A DNA stretch of 64,000 nucleotides, taken from assembly GCA_016647705.1 (NCBI GenBank), contig CM028327.1:4969726-5033725 (forward strand). Direction: 5' to 3'. This document shows, piece by piece, positions 38,091 to 53,100 of the stretch. A program made the translations under genes and the position numbers. Under the pieces are notes generated by a model. That model saw only the letters and a list, made by a program, of their open reading frames with translations, had not been told where the DNA came from and did no database searches. The DNA comes from Eucommia ulmoides (taxonomy: Eukaryota; Streptophyta; Magnoliopsida; Garryales; Eucommiaceae). Each line of letters opens with the position of its first letter. Positions within the stretch are counted from its first letter, which is position 1.

Positions 38091-38400
38091 GAGGTTTTTG
38101 CACATTGAACCCCTAAAATTTTAGGAAAATTCCATTTTAACCCATGTACTTTCAATTTAAACATACTCAACCTTGAAATATCAATATCATGTCAAGTCAG
38201 TCCAAATCGATAACTCCATTATGACAAAAACCAGCCATGCAAACACGGAATCACACACGTGAATGAATTCAAAAAAATGACAAGAACGGACAGACTTGAC
38301 ACGATTTGAATATTTCAAGAATTAATGTGTTCATATTGAAAGAATAGGGACTAAAGTAAAATTTCTCTAAAACTTATGCAGTTCAAAGTGCAAAAAGCTC
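38091..38400. mobile_element. Inverted-repeat (MULE-like) MITE of about 310 bp
   Basis: Left end GAGGTTTTTGCACATTGAAC and inverted right end GAGCTTTTTGCACTTTGAAC. The symmetry continues for about 120 bp per arm (GACTTGACACGAT / ATCATGTCAAGTC). Flanks TTCAATCAT and TTCAATACC give a 9-bp duplication with differences in the last three bases. Confidence 0.65.
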
Positions 38401-39042
38401 TTCAATACCCCTTTTTCAACTTTTTATCTTTGACAATATGCTTATCATAATGGTATCCAATTTCACCTCTGGATCCATAGCTTCCAAACTGAATAGAGAT
38501 CAACCCTCAGGGAATAGGGATAAATGAAAACAAGTAATAAAAAAAAGGACTGCCCGCTGCTACAAAACTTCCGTTATGCGCAGGGTCTGAAAAAATGTCG
38601 GATCACTTAGATTTATTGTATGCAGTCTTAGCTTACTTATTTTGGCAAGAGGAACTATAAAAAAAAAAAATTGAGATATTATTGCGGTGGAAATAATTGA
38701 GAGATTATTGCAGTGGAAAATAAAATTTCTCTGTTTCACCGAACCTAATTGCAAGATTTTCTACTTTCCTTGATTTCAAAGTTGACAGATGAAGTTGACA
38801 TATAAAAGGAAGCCAAAATCAAGTGGAAAACATATTTCTTCAATGTCCAGCAAGAACATGTTGACAAACAGTCATTACCAACCACACTCATCTGCAAACA
38901 TTCACTACAACAAGACCATAAAAAGTTCTAATTTAGCTAGTCATTGAGATACCACAATGCCCTACGCCATTAGATCTAAAGCCAAGGGCCAACCGGTGAA
39001 AATTTTTACATACCATTAGGCATCGCCAACACAGAATAAGCT

Positions 39043-39379
39043 TGTCGGATTTATCCCATATCAAATGTGGAAAGAATTGAGGGTCAGGTTATATGTGAGG
39101 GAAAACCTCATCTCATGAGCTACCTTTTGGGATGAAAGAGACCCAAGACCGTACACTAATATCAGAGCCCAAGTTATAACTACTCTGACCCAATAGCTAC
39201 AAAAGAAGAGACTAGTCGAGGGTTACACGACCAAAGACCCAATGTGAGAGGGGAAGATTGTTAAGTTTATCTCACATCGGATGTGAAAGGAACTGATGGT
39301 CAGGTTATATCTGTGAGGAAAAACCTCACCTCATGAGCTGAGCTTTTGGGGTTGAGCGAGACCCAAGACCATCCTTCAC
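39043..39379 (+). mobile_element. TRIM, second copy in + orientation
   Basis: LTR1 39043-39155 (TGTCGGATTTATCCCATATC...GACCGTACA), primer-binding site AATATCAGAGC just after it, a short interior, purine tract GAGAGGGGAAGAT, then LTR2 39259-39379 (TGTTAAGTTTATCTCACATC...). Same family as 35687-36028. No exact target duplication is left. Confidence 0.82.
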
Positions 39380-39813
39380 TCTCATATAGCGCAATCAAGA
39401 ACACAAAACACAGACCAAGCAAAGCCGTCAAGTAGATTATAAAACCCTTTAAAGGGGATCCCTTTTTTTATAAACCAATTCAAAGAAATCTCCTATCGGG
39501 TTAAAGATATGCGCGCAGGAAATAAGCATTGTCTTCGACAAGGAAACAACCTGATAAACCCAAATAACAAACAGCCAGTGTGTTGCCTTGAAGCAGCCAC
39601 TCGTCAAATTTAAAAGGCAAAGGAGTATTGCAACTGATTGCCACAATCCATGCCTTCAAAGGATTCAATTCAAGCTAAAGACCATTAAAAAAAAAAAAAA
39701 GACAAATAGCAATCACATCTGCAAGTGACCCCAGTTTCAGCCATCTTCAGCACCATCATCTGAATTAAAGCAAGGTTTAAAACGAAAACACTAAATAAAA
39801 ACTCGGGTACCTT

Positions 39814-42800
39814 CTAGTTGGATGGCTTGAACTCCCTCCTGCTCTCAATTGAGATTTTCTTTCTTGTCTCAAAATCAACATCGTCCAGATCGGAAACAGT
39901 TCCCAAATACCCATAAAAGATCCTCTTTGTCTCCCCCGTCTTCTCATCAACCCGCACAAGATTTGGGTTGTTCTCGTCGGTTCCATATGTCTGTGATTGG
40001 ATTCGGGCCCAACCCTTCCTCCCATGGTTGTCTTTCTCAAAGAATTCAGCTACACGCACAGCCTCTTTCAGACCGGATAGATCACCAGCATACTTAACTA
40101 AAGTAATCCCTAGGTGACCTTCTCTTCCATATAGGGACTTCGCTTTACCACCACTGAATCCCAAATCTGAAAAGAGCATGTGCATTAAAAGAAACTGAAA
40201 GATGATTTCTTTGTTTAGAATATCTAAGTTTGAGAGATGGGTTTTTCCCTAAGAGTGCATTATATATTGTTTTTACAGTAGCAGCCCGTGAGAGCAACTT
40301 TTTTAATCAAGGTTCCACACTTGGAAGTGGTCGGGCAATAACTTGAGCAAGCTCACTGCTCACAGGCAAGGAATTACTAGCATCTCATACAAGAATAAGA
40401 ATACAAAATCACATAATATATAGATAGAAAAACAGGGACTCAAATCACAGAATATTAAATCGGGTAATATACTTTAGCAGTTGGGTTATGGCCCTATGGA
40501 CGGGCATTTTACCAGAGGTTTCTAATCTATCCTTGTGTGATTCCAGGAATGGGCATGGTGCAAACGATTTTCAAGCAAACTCCGCCGCATTCATTAGATA
40601 GAGAAGATTTCATGATCCGCTGCGGGACTTATCCAAAATCCAAGAGCTTGGATCAAATTGGTCTATCAATACCTTTTTCTTTCTTAAACCAATTAATTGA
40701 ACCTTTCAAAATCAATATATATATAGAGAGAAATGTATGTGTGAAAGACTAACATTCCTTTGGAACTAGAGGAGAAAACAACAAAAAAGACGAAGAAATA
40801 GAGATAAAATCCAATTCTTTTAAATACTATTAGATATTAGTAGATACTTCGTACTCTGCTAAAAAATCTAGTCAAAAGATTATGTTATCTACGAAACTTT
40901 TTCTGAACAATGGAATCTATAATTCTAATCATAATTCAAATTTCTAATCTAATGCTCATTCGAACATCAAACTCAGCCTAATATTAAATTCTAATAATTT
41001 CTAATGTAAGGTCAGAATATCAGAGGCATCGCTACCACAGGGCATAGAGGGGGGAGGGGGTCATAAGCATCTATACCATAAATCGATTTTCCGTCAAATG
41101 AGAAGACATGTATAGTAATATGAACCTAATCGAAATGCATATATTTGACTTATACATAATGCAGATGGCGAGACGAGATGCCCAGGGTGGGAAAAGAAGC
41201 GCCTATCCAAACCTATTGAAAGATGGAGGTCGAGGTAGGTTGAGCACGTAAAGACCGCTAGCAGGAGGAAGGAGAGCATCCCAGGCAGATTCGTAGCCGA
41301 AACATTTCATTGGTCAGGCAGCCGAAAAGCCTATCATGGTACTTGGGCTCCATTAGGGGGAGATATAAGCAAAATTAATAACTTGACCCTTAGCCCAAGT
41401 ATGATATTTCATTATTTAGTAAAATTGCCCTTTTGCGGAGGAAGGATAGATTGTTGAGCGCTAAGTACAAAGAAAATGAAGAATGCAGTCAAGTATCAAA
41501 CACAAAGAATAAGAATGAACTGATGCTTAAGTTCAGCTATGGCCTTTACCTGTGCCCTAAAATGATGTTAGTTCCATCACCATGATAACAATTTAACTCC
41601 TCCAACACCACAATAACAATTTTACCCCTCCAGGTAGGTCTGTGTTTTTTTAACAAAAGTTAATTCGTGAAATTCTTTTTCCTCAAATTCTCTGCCTCCA
41701 TCCCTAACCTTCGCTATTATCTTGTGCTACGTTCGTCGACCCAATATGTGACCAAATATTCACCATTCAAGCGGTAGGAGGAATTCTGATCACTGTCTAA
41801 CTAAAAGGGAGCCCAATTTTTAACCCTCACAAACATGTCCAGCAGAACTCTGTGTCATCCCAGCTTTCAATTATGCATCCCCAATTCCACACCGTCAAAG
41901 CTCCAGCCCATATGTTGAGGATCAGCCAGGTCAAGTCAATTTTCCTCCCAAAATAAACATGTGCAGTTACTAAGCACGCCCATTAAAGTCTACATAACAT
42001 TTTTTTTAACTTCATGGTCATAGAATCAAGTAACAACTGATTAATCTATATCTTAATATTAATTCCTTTCTTATACTATTTGACAATTTTACTCAGGACC
42101 GTCACGCAGGAGGTTCAATTGTTCACGTTCACAGCCACAGCCTCCTTGGAAATTTTCAATATTTTCAGCTACATGAACTTGGTTTTTACAGTTGCAGGAA
42201 TTAGTTAGGCCTAAGTTAGTCGGGCTCAGTTAACTAATTCAAGATGTAAAGAACAATCTAGAATAGTCTTCATACCTACATGCATAGATACTGTTGCATC
42301 ACTCTTGGCAGTAATTAAAATATAGATACAGCATTCCTCTCTCAAGAATGAACACTTAGGCCCCTTTGGTCAGTGTTTCTACTCTCAAATTCTTGCTCCC
42401 GTTCTCAGAATTTTAAAATTTAAGAATAGAAACATGTTTGGTTAACATATTTTTGTTCCTAGATATTCCCCAAAAATTGAGATTACTCCTAAAATTCTAG
42501 AGATTTTCAGAAACAAAAAAATAAAAAAAATAACGCCCCCCCCCTTCAAACCTTATTAGTGTCAAATATAGAGAATTGATATTTTTTCCTTTTTTTCATA
42601 AATTTAGCCAAGAAAAACACTGATTATTTTATTTAGTTTTAATTGATCTTATAGATGCATTTTTATTTGCTATAGTGTTGAACTTATGTTGTAAATTTGA
42701 TACGAAACATGTTTCTTTGGTTTTGTTCTCATAAATTATTAAAAAAATAAATTAAAAATAAAAAAATTAAGAACAATTGTAGTTACCAAACATATTTCTG

Positions 42801-45800
42801 TTGCCAAAATTATTGCGAAAGGGAACAATGGAACATAATTCTCATCCCATTTTTTTTTGGAAGTAGAAACAGAAAAACAGACACGTTAACCAAACGCCAC
42901 CTTAGTTTCCTATCTTGATTCCTACTTCATTCCCTCTTTTGAGGATTGAAGCTAAGTATTCAGAATATGTAAAATTTTCAGCAGTTTATCATCATGATTC
43001 CGTATAACATGGGCTGATGTATATCCGGGAAGGCTACATGCCCAATTTTCGAACTTACTCATTCTTCGAAACTGAAGATCTAGGACGGCATAAATACTCC
43101 CCCCCCCCCAAAAAAAGAATAAACCACTAGTCAAATATTTTTCGGTATACATCAGTAAATGTAGGTACTACTTACCAACCGATGATTTACTTTTTATTTC
43201 CCTTTTCCTTATCGTGAAAACAATTAACATACTAGAAGCTTCATATTGAACTATTTGTAATGTATGAATAGTTACAAAATATATAAACAATTGCTTTGCA
43301 ATTATTCCTAATTCAAGCTTGTTAGTTCACACACAATGTAAACAGGGTCCACAGCTTCACCACCTTCGGTCAACTGTAACCATTCCACCATTACACACAC
43401 CTCTACCCCAATTGTGTGTGTTTCAGTACATTTTCCAGCAATAGGCGTATGATTTAGTGTTTTTGAATACATGCTTAAGGAAGAGGGGGGGAACATGTTT
43501 GAGAACTTTTGGAACATGTTTTGAAAGCATCATGAGTTATGGAATAGACGTGACAAAATGAACAAAATGTGGGGTGATATGGCAAGTCATATTTAGAGAC
43601 ACTGGGAGAGAAGTGTTAGGAGTATGTAGAAGAGGGGAACTATAGTATAAAGAAAAGACAGTGGTGGAAAGAGGAGGTCTAAAAAGCAATTTGGGACAAG
43701 TAAATATCTTATAAGGAGTGGCAAAAGTGTCGGAGTACTGAGAGTCTGGTTAAGTGCAGACAGGCAAGAAGAGTCATATAGGAATCTATGTTTATGACTA
43801 ACGATGCCTTATATCAAAAGTTGGATAGAAAATATGGAAAAATTGATATATAATATATATACATACACACACTCACTAATAGACGTGAAAGAAAGAATAG
43901 AGATAGAAAGTGTTACATGTATCACCAAAAGATTTTGGTGAAGAATGAAGAGATTATAAAACAATAGAGAAGTTATTTTTATTGTTTATTTAATGAGAAA
44001 AATGTAGGGAATCTAGTCTAAAACTACCTAGTTTGCCTTCAGGTAGAATTTATAGGTTCAATATGAGAACTAGGACTTCGAAAGTTAGAATAGCACTGAG
44101 GAAGAGGTGAAACGGTAATGCAGTAGGGACATATGAGCTCCCTATAGAGGTTTGGAAGAATTTTGGAGATCTTGGGATAGATTGCTCGAGCTTTTCAATT
44201 CTATATTGAGGAATAAGAGAATCACATATGATTGGAGGAGAAAGATTTTGGTGTGCAATGATAAAGGAGATGTTCAAAGTCATATGAATTAACAAGCCAT
44301 AAAACTTATGACTTATGAGTCATACCGCGAAACATTGGGAGAGAGATAGAATAAAGAATAAGACATCAAACGAGCATCGAAGAGAATCAATTTGGATTAT
44401 ACCCAACCGATCACCATTGAAGCTATATATTTACTCAAACAATTGATGTAGAAATATAGAGAAATGATGAAAGATTTACATATGGATTTTGTAGGCTTGG
44501 AAAAGGCTTATAGAGAAGTCCTGTGGTGAGCTTTAGAAAAGAAGCAAGTGTCCAACGCTTATATTGAGGTAATTGAGAACATGTATGAAGGTATAACAGT
44601 CACTAGCGTTTGAAAAATAGGAGGTGATACTTGTATCTTTCCAATAAATATAGTGATGGATGAGCTCCCGTAACATATTCAAGATGTACCTTGGAGTATG
44701 TTTTGTACCGATGACATAGTAGTAGTACATGAAACTAGAAGAGGTCCTAACAATAAGTTAGATGGTTAAAGAGAAGCTTTAGAGCTAATGGCTCAAGGAT
44801 TAGTAGAAATAAAACAGAATACATGCACTCTAATTTTAGTAATACTCGGGAGAGATAAAGGTGTGGTAAAAAAATTGCAGATCAAGAGGTCACCAAGATT
44901 TATTGTTTTTATTTCGGCCCTATGATTCAAGGCAACGGCAAAATTGAGAATGATATTACACCTAGAGTCAAGGTAAAATGATTAAATGGAAAAGCAGAAT
45001 CAGGTCGATATGTGATTGTCGGATATTATTGAAGTTGAAAGGAAAATTCTACAAGACTACAATAAGACCAACGATTCTATATGATTCAAAATGTTTGGGC
45101 AGTAAACAAGACAAATGTTTAGAAAGTAAAGCCAAGGTGGATGAGTAGTAAAACAAGAATGGATAAAGTTAGGAATAAAGTTATTAGAGAGAAGTTAGGA
45201 ATAACACCCATTAAAGAGCAGATGAGGTAAATCATTTACGATAGTTTGCACATGTGCATAAAAAACATAGAGAAGCATGAGTGAGGAAATGTGATTTAAT
45301 TCAAGTTAAGGGTGTTACAAGTAGGAGATGGAAGCCTAGAAAACTTGGGACGAAAAAATTAAAAATGATTGATTTCCTTAAACTTAGTTGGATGACTCTT
45401 TTGATTTCCTCAAACTTAGTTGGATGACTCTAGAACGATCCTTGTGGTGCCAAACAAATCTCACATGGCCAACCCTACTTAAGTGGGTAAAGGCTTTGTT
45501 GTTGTAGGGAAAAAAATCAAGGAACCAAGAAACGAGATCATTACCCCCAGGTCAAGAAAGAAACATATGTTGATAATTAAAATGGAACAAACATCACAAA
45601 TCCTTCTACGCTAAACAAGAGAGAGAGATATAATTGAAAACTCCACTGTTACAATTATTATTGATGTTTCTAAACGGTTGCAATTGGTTGTTGACCAAGT
45701 GCTAGATGCGTTCATGCGCCAGATCATAATCCTAAGAACATCTTCCAAAGTTTTTTTTATCCTAACAAAAGGTGTTGCCTTAAGAAGGCCATTAACCAAT

Positions 45801-48800
45801 ATAGCCTAGGTTTTGGCACTCTGCGCCAAAAAAACATACTCGAGCATATTGCCATGCTCGAAAGAGGACCTTCTACTAGTGAACTAAGCAACGACCCCAA
45901 GATATGTAAAAGTGTACCTTCACAGGCAGAAATGAATTGTAGGTAGGAGAGACAAGAAGTAAGAATAAATATTCCGCTTTAAAAGTAAGCAAACAAAACG
46001 AAACAATACAAAAGCTATTCCACTTCAACCTGGACGGTAAAAATACTAATACATTTCAAACTTCTAGAGGCAAATTCTACATCTCTTGGGCATGCCCCCA
46101 GCCTATAGAAATAGCAACTTAACCTATTCTTTTCAATTAATTTGTACACGTAGTAATCCAAAAATTGATTATGTATCTAACTGATAACCATGTGTTGAAG
46201 GAAATACAAATTTAGTAATTTATCATTTATCATCAATTTGTGAAGAACTATTGGCACTCTTGATATTTCCAATATAAACACTTCAAAATCAACTTTCTAG
46301 TTCAAAGGGCAACTATTGTTCATCTATTGCTGAATTGAATGGTTAATATAAAAACCATTTTATTGAAAAATACATGAAATCAAATGTTATAAATCAAATA
46401 TACGAAACTCAATGTAATAATAGGTTTATCATATGCTTCGTAAATCCCAGGCTAGGGGAACTGACACCCATACTCTCCTGTCCCCCAGACCACAAATCCT
46501 ACCTCCACTATTTCTCATGAAAACATGAACAAGCAAGAGAGAAGGCCGACTTTGGAATTACTTATCAAAATATGTGTGTGTGTGTGTGTGTGTATATAAA
46601 ATAAAAATAAAAAATAAAAAGGTTCAGACTAAGATATAAGCTTTATATGTTTTGGACCGCAAAAGGAATATAACCAAGATCACAAGCAATAGCATGAAAG
46701 TAGATTAAGTTATGATAATTTACTACTTCAAATTAAGAATGGCGTCAACTAGAAAAAGGGAAAAATCAAGTGGGACAACCAACATACTCAACCCATAAAA
46801 GCCACAGGAGAAAAACGTGCAACAAGGACACAGAAGAACTACTCCCTCCGTTCCAAAATAATAATCCTCCTCTCACTTTTAAGATGTTCCAAAACAATTG
46901 TCCAATATATTAACACTTCCACAATAAAAACAATATAGTAAAGTAAAATATATTCAAATCACTACCTAAAACTTTGTGCAAAGTCAAACAAATCAAGATT
47001 TTAGGAACGGAGGGATATCAGCGAAGTTGTGCATTATACATCTAAGTCGACAGAAACAAAGAATGTGTTATTACCTCTAAGTTTAGCATCCACTGATTTG
47101 TTCCCTAAGCCTTCCATGCGGCCGTCTCTACCCTTTCCTGTGTGTGTATTATGAATGATCACCACAGGCGGCCACATAATAAGATCATCCAGGTTTGCTG
47201 CTGCTTCATCAGCAGATAAAAGCTGATATGCCTTTGAATTATCAGGAGGCACCAAATAGTTCCATCCCATAAGAACACACAAAGCTTTGTGCAAGCCCAA
47301 GTGATCCACATACGAGTCAGCACTACCAGGATTGTACGTGTGCATAATAAGACCATGCATATCCGAAAAATCTTTAGAAGACCTGTATTAGCACATCAAA
47401 GGTGCCGAGTACTTCAGGTCTATTATCTATCCAGAAGAAATTCTCTAATTTGGTTCCATGAAATTGGAGCCTTGGAGTCTTACAGTTGAAGTTGAAAATG
47501 TACACGTAAAAATATTTATTGAAAAAAAAAAAGATAGGTTAATTTCCCGCTTATTTTCAAATCCTAGACTCCAATTCCTGGTTTCCAAACTATACCTAAA
47601 GGTAAATAAAAGAACAACAGTATAATCTTCAACCGGCTTAAGGGAAAGTTAGTGTAAGTAATATATAATTCAACAATCTCATAAACCGACACTACGAAGT
47701 CAACCTAACAACCTAGTAGCGGCAATTCTGAAGCCATGTACAGAGTCCCCTAGAAAATTTGGAATGTACTTGTTTTCTTTGAATGCAGAAGATCATCTAC
47801 ATCTTAAAAAATGTTATCAGCAGTTTGGTAATATCAAGTAGAACGACAATACGGTTCCCAAAAACAGGACATGCCAACAACAATTATTGTGTCCCTCCAA
47901 ACTTTTTTGGATAAAAACTTCAATAAATTAACTCGACTGTGTCAGCAAAATCAGTCCAAAAGAGACTTCAAACGTAGAAGAATTATCACTACAAAGGCAC
48001 ACAAATCCATTGACAGTGATCTGGAAAAAAGGCTGAGATATAAAAAAGCAGGGTAGAACCCAAACAGCCAAATAACTTGCAAGAATATGGGAAAGAAAAA
48101 AAAAACTCTCTTTGATTCCAGAAAAAACAATACAAATTGTCAGCCAAAACTGTTATTTTATTCAGAGCTGCAGTCACAGAAGAGTTTAAATAAGAAGCCA
48201 GCTAAAGGAACATATTCCAAAGAATATTACTTATCCTAGCTAATGTTTTTTATTTATTCACCCATCACCATTATCAAGATAGGCTGTAAAATGTCATCTA
48301 TTTTTGGGAAATTTAGTTTAAACTGGAAATAAAAACATCTGAACTCACATTCAGACAAATAGTGGTAAACAATGAAAATGATTGAGTAAGCTATGGTTAC
48401 TAGGTGATGGAGAACATCTATGACGAATAACAGGCAAAAAGCTCAGGCACTATTGATCGTGAACCGAGCTCTAATTGTAAATCCAGAGCATGTCGAGGAA
48501 GCAACGGAGCTCTGTAAAGTGACTCTCAGTGAAAAAACAGAACTGATTTCAATGAAGACCTAAACTAAAAGCCAAATAAAATTTTGTCGAATCTCCAATG
48601 TTGAACATAGCACCAATATTCAAACAAGCTCCTTCCACAACATCAAGAAGGATGTACAATAGGTATACAACTAATGTAGTGTAACAAAATCTAGCCTAAG
48701 CCAAGGAGGAAAAAGCAACAACTACAAAGAGCTTTTGTACTACATATACAAGTAATACAATGTTGAGCCTTTTCTATTAATGGAAGCAATAGAGATGCAT

Positions 48801-50095
48801 CAAACATCCACTAAATCTGTTACCGTGCAAAATGTACAACTATCATTATTTATGACAGAGATTTGAGAAAGAAGTATCATATAGGGCATGATCATCTTCT
48901 AAGCTCAACCACACACTGACTTTGATAACCTGTTATGCCTACATTACATACAGAGAATGCTATGCATACCAACACAATTTCTGCCTAATAAATTAGGCAT
49001 AAGCAATCAGCTGATTTGGATTACTAATAAAAAAGCATAACATGACTCAGTAGAAATCATGGGGCCAAACAGGACACTTAGGTGCCCCCTACTAAGAGGA
49101 AAATACTTTGGAAAAGCAAGGGACGAGTAATCCAACCGGAATGCCTTCATTCCCGTACTAAATATTTTACAAGAAGTTATTACACATAAAGATAACAAGA
49201 AAAACACACACTTCATAGGAACACATAAATGTAAAATGAGTAGTGGAACTCAGCACATTTCATAGTAACACCTAGCCTAAAAAATCAAAGGAGGTCTACA
49301 CCCAAGTTTAGTAACATTAAGGGGACAGGAGGTAAAAGAAAGGACTGCTAAAAAGTTTAATAATATAATGCAAAGTGACCAAGACCAACCAACATATATT
49401 AGGACCTTTCAAAGAATAAAACAAGAATTAGCAGAAATGATCATAGGTCAACTAAATCAAACCTATTTTCAGACAGGAAAAAAAAAATAGAGAGAGAGAG
49501 AGAGAGAGTGGCTACAAATGCTTGGAAGGATCTATTGGAAATTAAAAACATCAAAGTGAGTTGTGGCTTACAAACAGGAAGGTGAGGAGATGGGCGAAGG
49601 ATATTCATTGTATTAGGTTGGATTTTTGTACATTCGCTCAGCTCGTGGAGCGGCGTACCGGGAGTAAAAACTTTGGCACTAACTTTAGCATCTTTCTTAG
49701 CGAATTTGAAGAGTGTGACTCATGTTTGGCACTATGTGATTGAAGCAATTATTGTCGTTTTCGAGTTAAGTGGTAGTTCCAGGGTATTGTGTTTTTTATT
49801 GTTGGTTTTTAAAAGCAGTCGCGATCCCCTTCCTGAGTGGCCCTCTCATTCTAGCAGTTGAAAAATCCCTTCAACAGTGAACCCGAATCATGCAGTTCTC
49901 TTGAACTATATAGGAAAATCCATCCAAAAAAATAAGGAACACTAACCACATATTATCAAAGAAAAGGATTTCCTTGCAGAAGCTTCGGCTACTTGAATAG
50001 TGAAGAAGCAACTACCATCTTTCAATTTCAAAGCAACATCGACCCAACTAGCAACTTGAGCGTGTAGCCACCCTTTCTTTTTTTATAAGCAAACC

Positions 50096-50132
<37 letters not shown>

Positions 50133-53100
50133 TCTATAAAAGAACCAAACAACCCAAGAAACAACATACAACTAATTGCTTTAGATACTGCAAAACGGTT
50201 TAGCCCGCATAGCGGCTAGGCTTCTAAGAGCCCCTGCAGGCAAAGGAGGTGTCCAGCTCAACCCACTCCTAAGGATAATCCAGGTCTTCAAGGACCTGGG
50301 GACCATCAGGACCCTCATGAACACCCCAGGGTGGACAAAGTCACGTGATTCCCGTTTTTCAATCTGACCTCCCAGGTCGGGCCTGTCATGCAAGCTTCCT
50401 CCAACGACGATGCCAATAAATTCCTCGTGGCAGGCGCAAAATGGCCATGCGATTGCAAGGAATCTATCACCCTTTTTGCGCTCCGATTTAAAGGTCACAG
50501 GCAAACTACTATAAGCAAATGAATTTTATCCAACTACTGTACATTCAAATTTCCATACAAACAGTTACTGATTCTCACATTGGAGGCCCCTCACCGGAAA
50601 ACACAATCCCCCCTCCCCCATTCCCCGGTGTTTGGATTCCTGCAAGTGATATGACGGTGGGCAGATAGACGGACGATCTTCTTCTATCATTGACTGAGTG
50701 TTGCAGAAATCCAGGCATCATCAATAACTATTACAAAACTATATAACAACTCTCAAGTGACATGTCACTTCCCTACCAAACTAGCGCACAACATTACTTT
50801 GATCGCTTCAGTTTTTTGTCTCTCTACACTGACGCAAACCCTTCAAGTTCTTTTCTCTTCTGGCCTTGTTACTTCATACACTACTACTCTAGACGCCATG
50901 TTCTTAGCTCCATAGCTCTTATTAATTCGCGGAGCAGCATCTCTCCATCTTTCTATCTGACTTCTATTTTGTCAGCCTTGCTACTAGCACTAAGCAAAGA
51001 AAATGTGAGCAGGCAGTGAAGCATGAATCTCACATCTACAAGAAGAATTAAGATATTCTATACATTAGTCTGAGCTCCTTTGTAGGAACCATCCGTAATA
51101 AGTAACAATGAACTCACGAAATGAATCAGTTTACCACAACTGCGCTTATTAGCCAACAAATTTTTTAAAGTAACCAAAACCTATTAAAACATGAGAAACC
51201 CTATTCTTGATGATATAAAAAAATGCACATGTATTCCTTCGCATCAAGGACGTGTACAATTCACATATCAAACTCAAGCCATGTAAATATATGTGCTGTG
51301 AACTTGGGGCCAGAGTCAAGAAGCACACTTCATCTACCATGGAGCACCTAGATGAAATGAGTTGTCCATCGCTCCTAGACACTAGCCAAAACTCAAGAAA
51401 TCAGCCCATACAGAGTGCAAAGAGAACATCTGCCAAGCCGCAAGCGTTTCAGAGCAAAACAAGACATAAAGAACGGCCTAGGACAGCAAGTCAGTCAGTA
51501 CTACTCGAACTAAGTCACCATATTGACGTTGAAAAGCTTCGCAATCGATTAAAATTACTCAAGATAGACGGAACACGGATATTTCCCAGTACAGACACAG
51601 CAACAGCATAGGCACTGATCTGTATCTGAAAATATCTAATATGCAATATTTGCCAGCATAAATTAAAAAATTTCAGTAAATCAACTAAGAAAGTACAAGT
51701 AACTAAGGAATGATCAGAACCAAGGAAGTACATTCAGATAGCAATTAGAACAATTTTGTTCACCAACCACAGAGAAAACATTATAGAAGTGCCAGGAAAG
51801 AAACAGAAGTTCTATATTGTACAGCCAGAATTTAACACCGGTAGCTGCCCCAGCATAATATCATCTAATCAAAGTAACGGATGCCTTCTATTGACAATCC
51901 AAACACTGTAGAACACGAGCTATGTAACGGGTCTATAAGATGGAGATCCATATTTATTTATTTATTTTGCTAAGAGGGAGATCCACATACCACTCCATTA
52001 AGGAATGTAGAGGATTAGCGTGAGTTCACAAAACCATGCACCTAGAAAGTGATCAACAAAAATAAAGAAACAAGACTAATATAAATGATTTCATCAGGAC
52101 TTAACACAGTACAAATATCACTGATTGAGTAATTGATAGAGCTCAACACTTCTACTAGTTCTAGACTAAATCTCCATTAGAAAATCAGCGAGGAGCATAC
52201 ATCCAACTGTTGTGGCCAGTACTCGGCCCATACCTATTGTCAACTGTATCTAATATCACAAAGTACGCAAAATCTCGCAAGTACCTAGCCCATCCATCAG
52301 TCTCAGAAATCATCTAGAAAAACAGTTGGCATTACGAAATGGGAAAGAAAAACCATTTGAGCGAGAAATGGAGCAAGGTTCCCTACGTGTAAGTATCCAC
52401 AAGATAAAATACACGTTCACTGGAGATGGAAAGCCAATTAAATACATATTTTTACACCCATAGACTATAAAAAATAGTAAATTATGAATAATGGTTATTG
52501 GTTGCTCACTACAATTTTTCCATTTTAGATAGGCCCTAACCACAAATATTGATCATGACAAAACAAACCAGTAAAATCCTCTAAATAAATTATACAAGTT
52601 CTGCCTTAGAATCTAAAAAGTAAAACAAGTCCGATGGACTCAATAGCTCTACTATCTGAAAGCAAGATCAATCTGCCCCCGATTCATTCAAATCCCTCCC
52701 AGGCCCACTACCAGCTAGGAAAACAAGTAGAAAGATAACGAGAACAATAACTTCCTACGGTAATTCTCCCTATAAGATATGATATAGTATGGTATGAGTA
52801 CCCAAGTATGGATGACCATGTAAACACTAGATTCAAATATGTATCAGGCATGTAGGTAGCTCAGAATTAAACCCGATGAGCGACCTAAATGGAAATCTTT
52901 GATACGAGTAAGCACACACAACAAAAGAGACAATCTTAGCACGCATAACATGTGTATTGAAACGCAATTCCTCTATATAAACAATCATAAAAAACAATAG
53001 TATCCCTGAAGCAAGCAAATTCAAGCTCATTATGTCAAACCTGCCGCACGCAACACATTGAAGAGAACCCTGCTTTCCATCAGCCAAATAATTCTTCTTC

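Noticed and set aside
41035..41340. Organelle-derived (mitochondrial or plastid) insertion
   Set aside because: Composition differs from the intron, but I recognise no organelle gene or tRNA in it, so I do not claim this.
51252..51611. 119-codon plus-strand open frame in intron 1 of the XS gene
   Set aside because: No recognisable domain, and composition like the surrounding intron. The XS exons join correctly without it.
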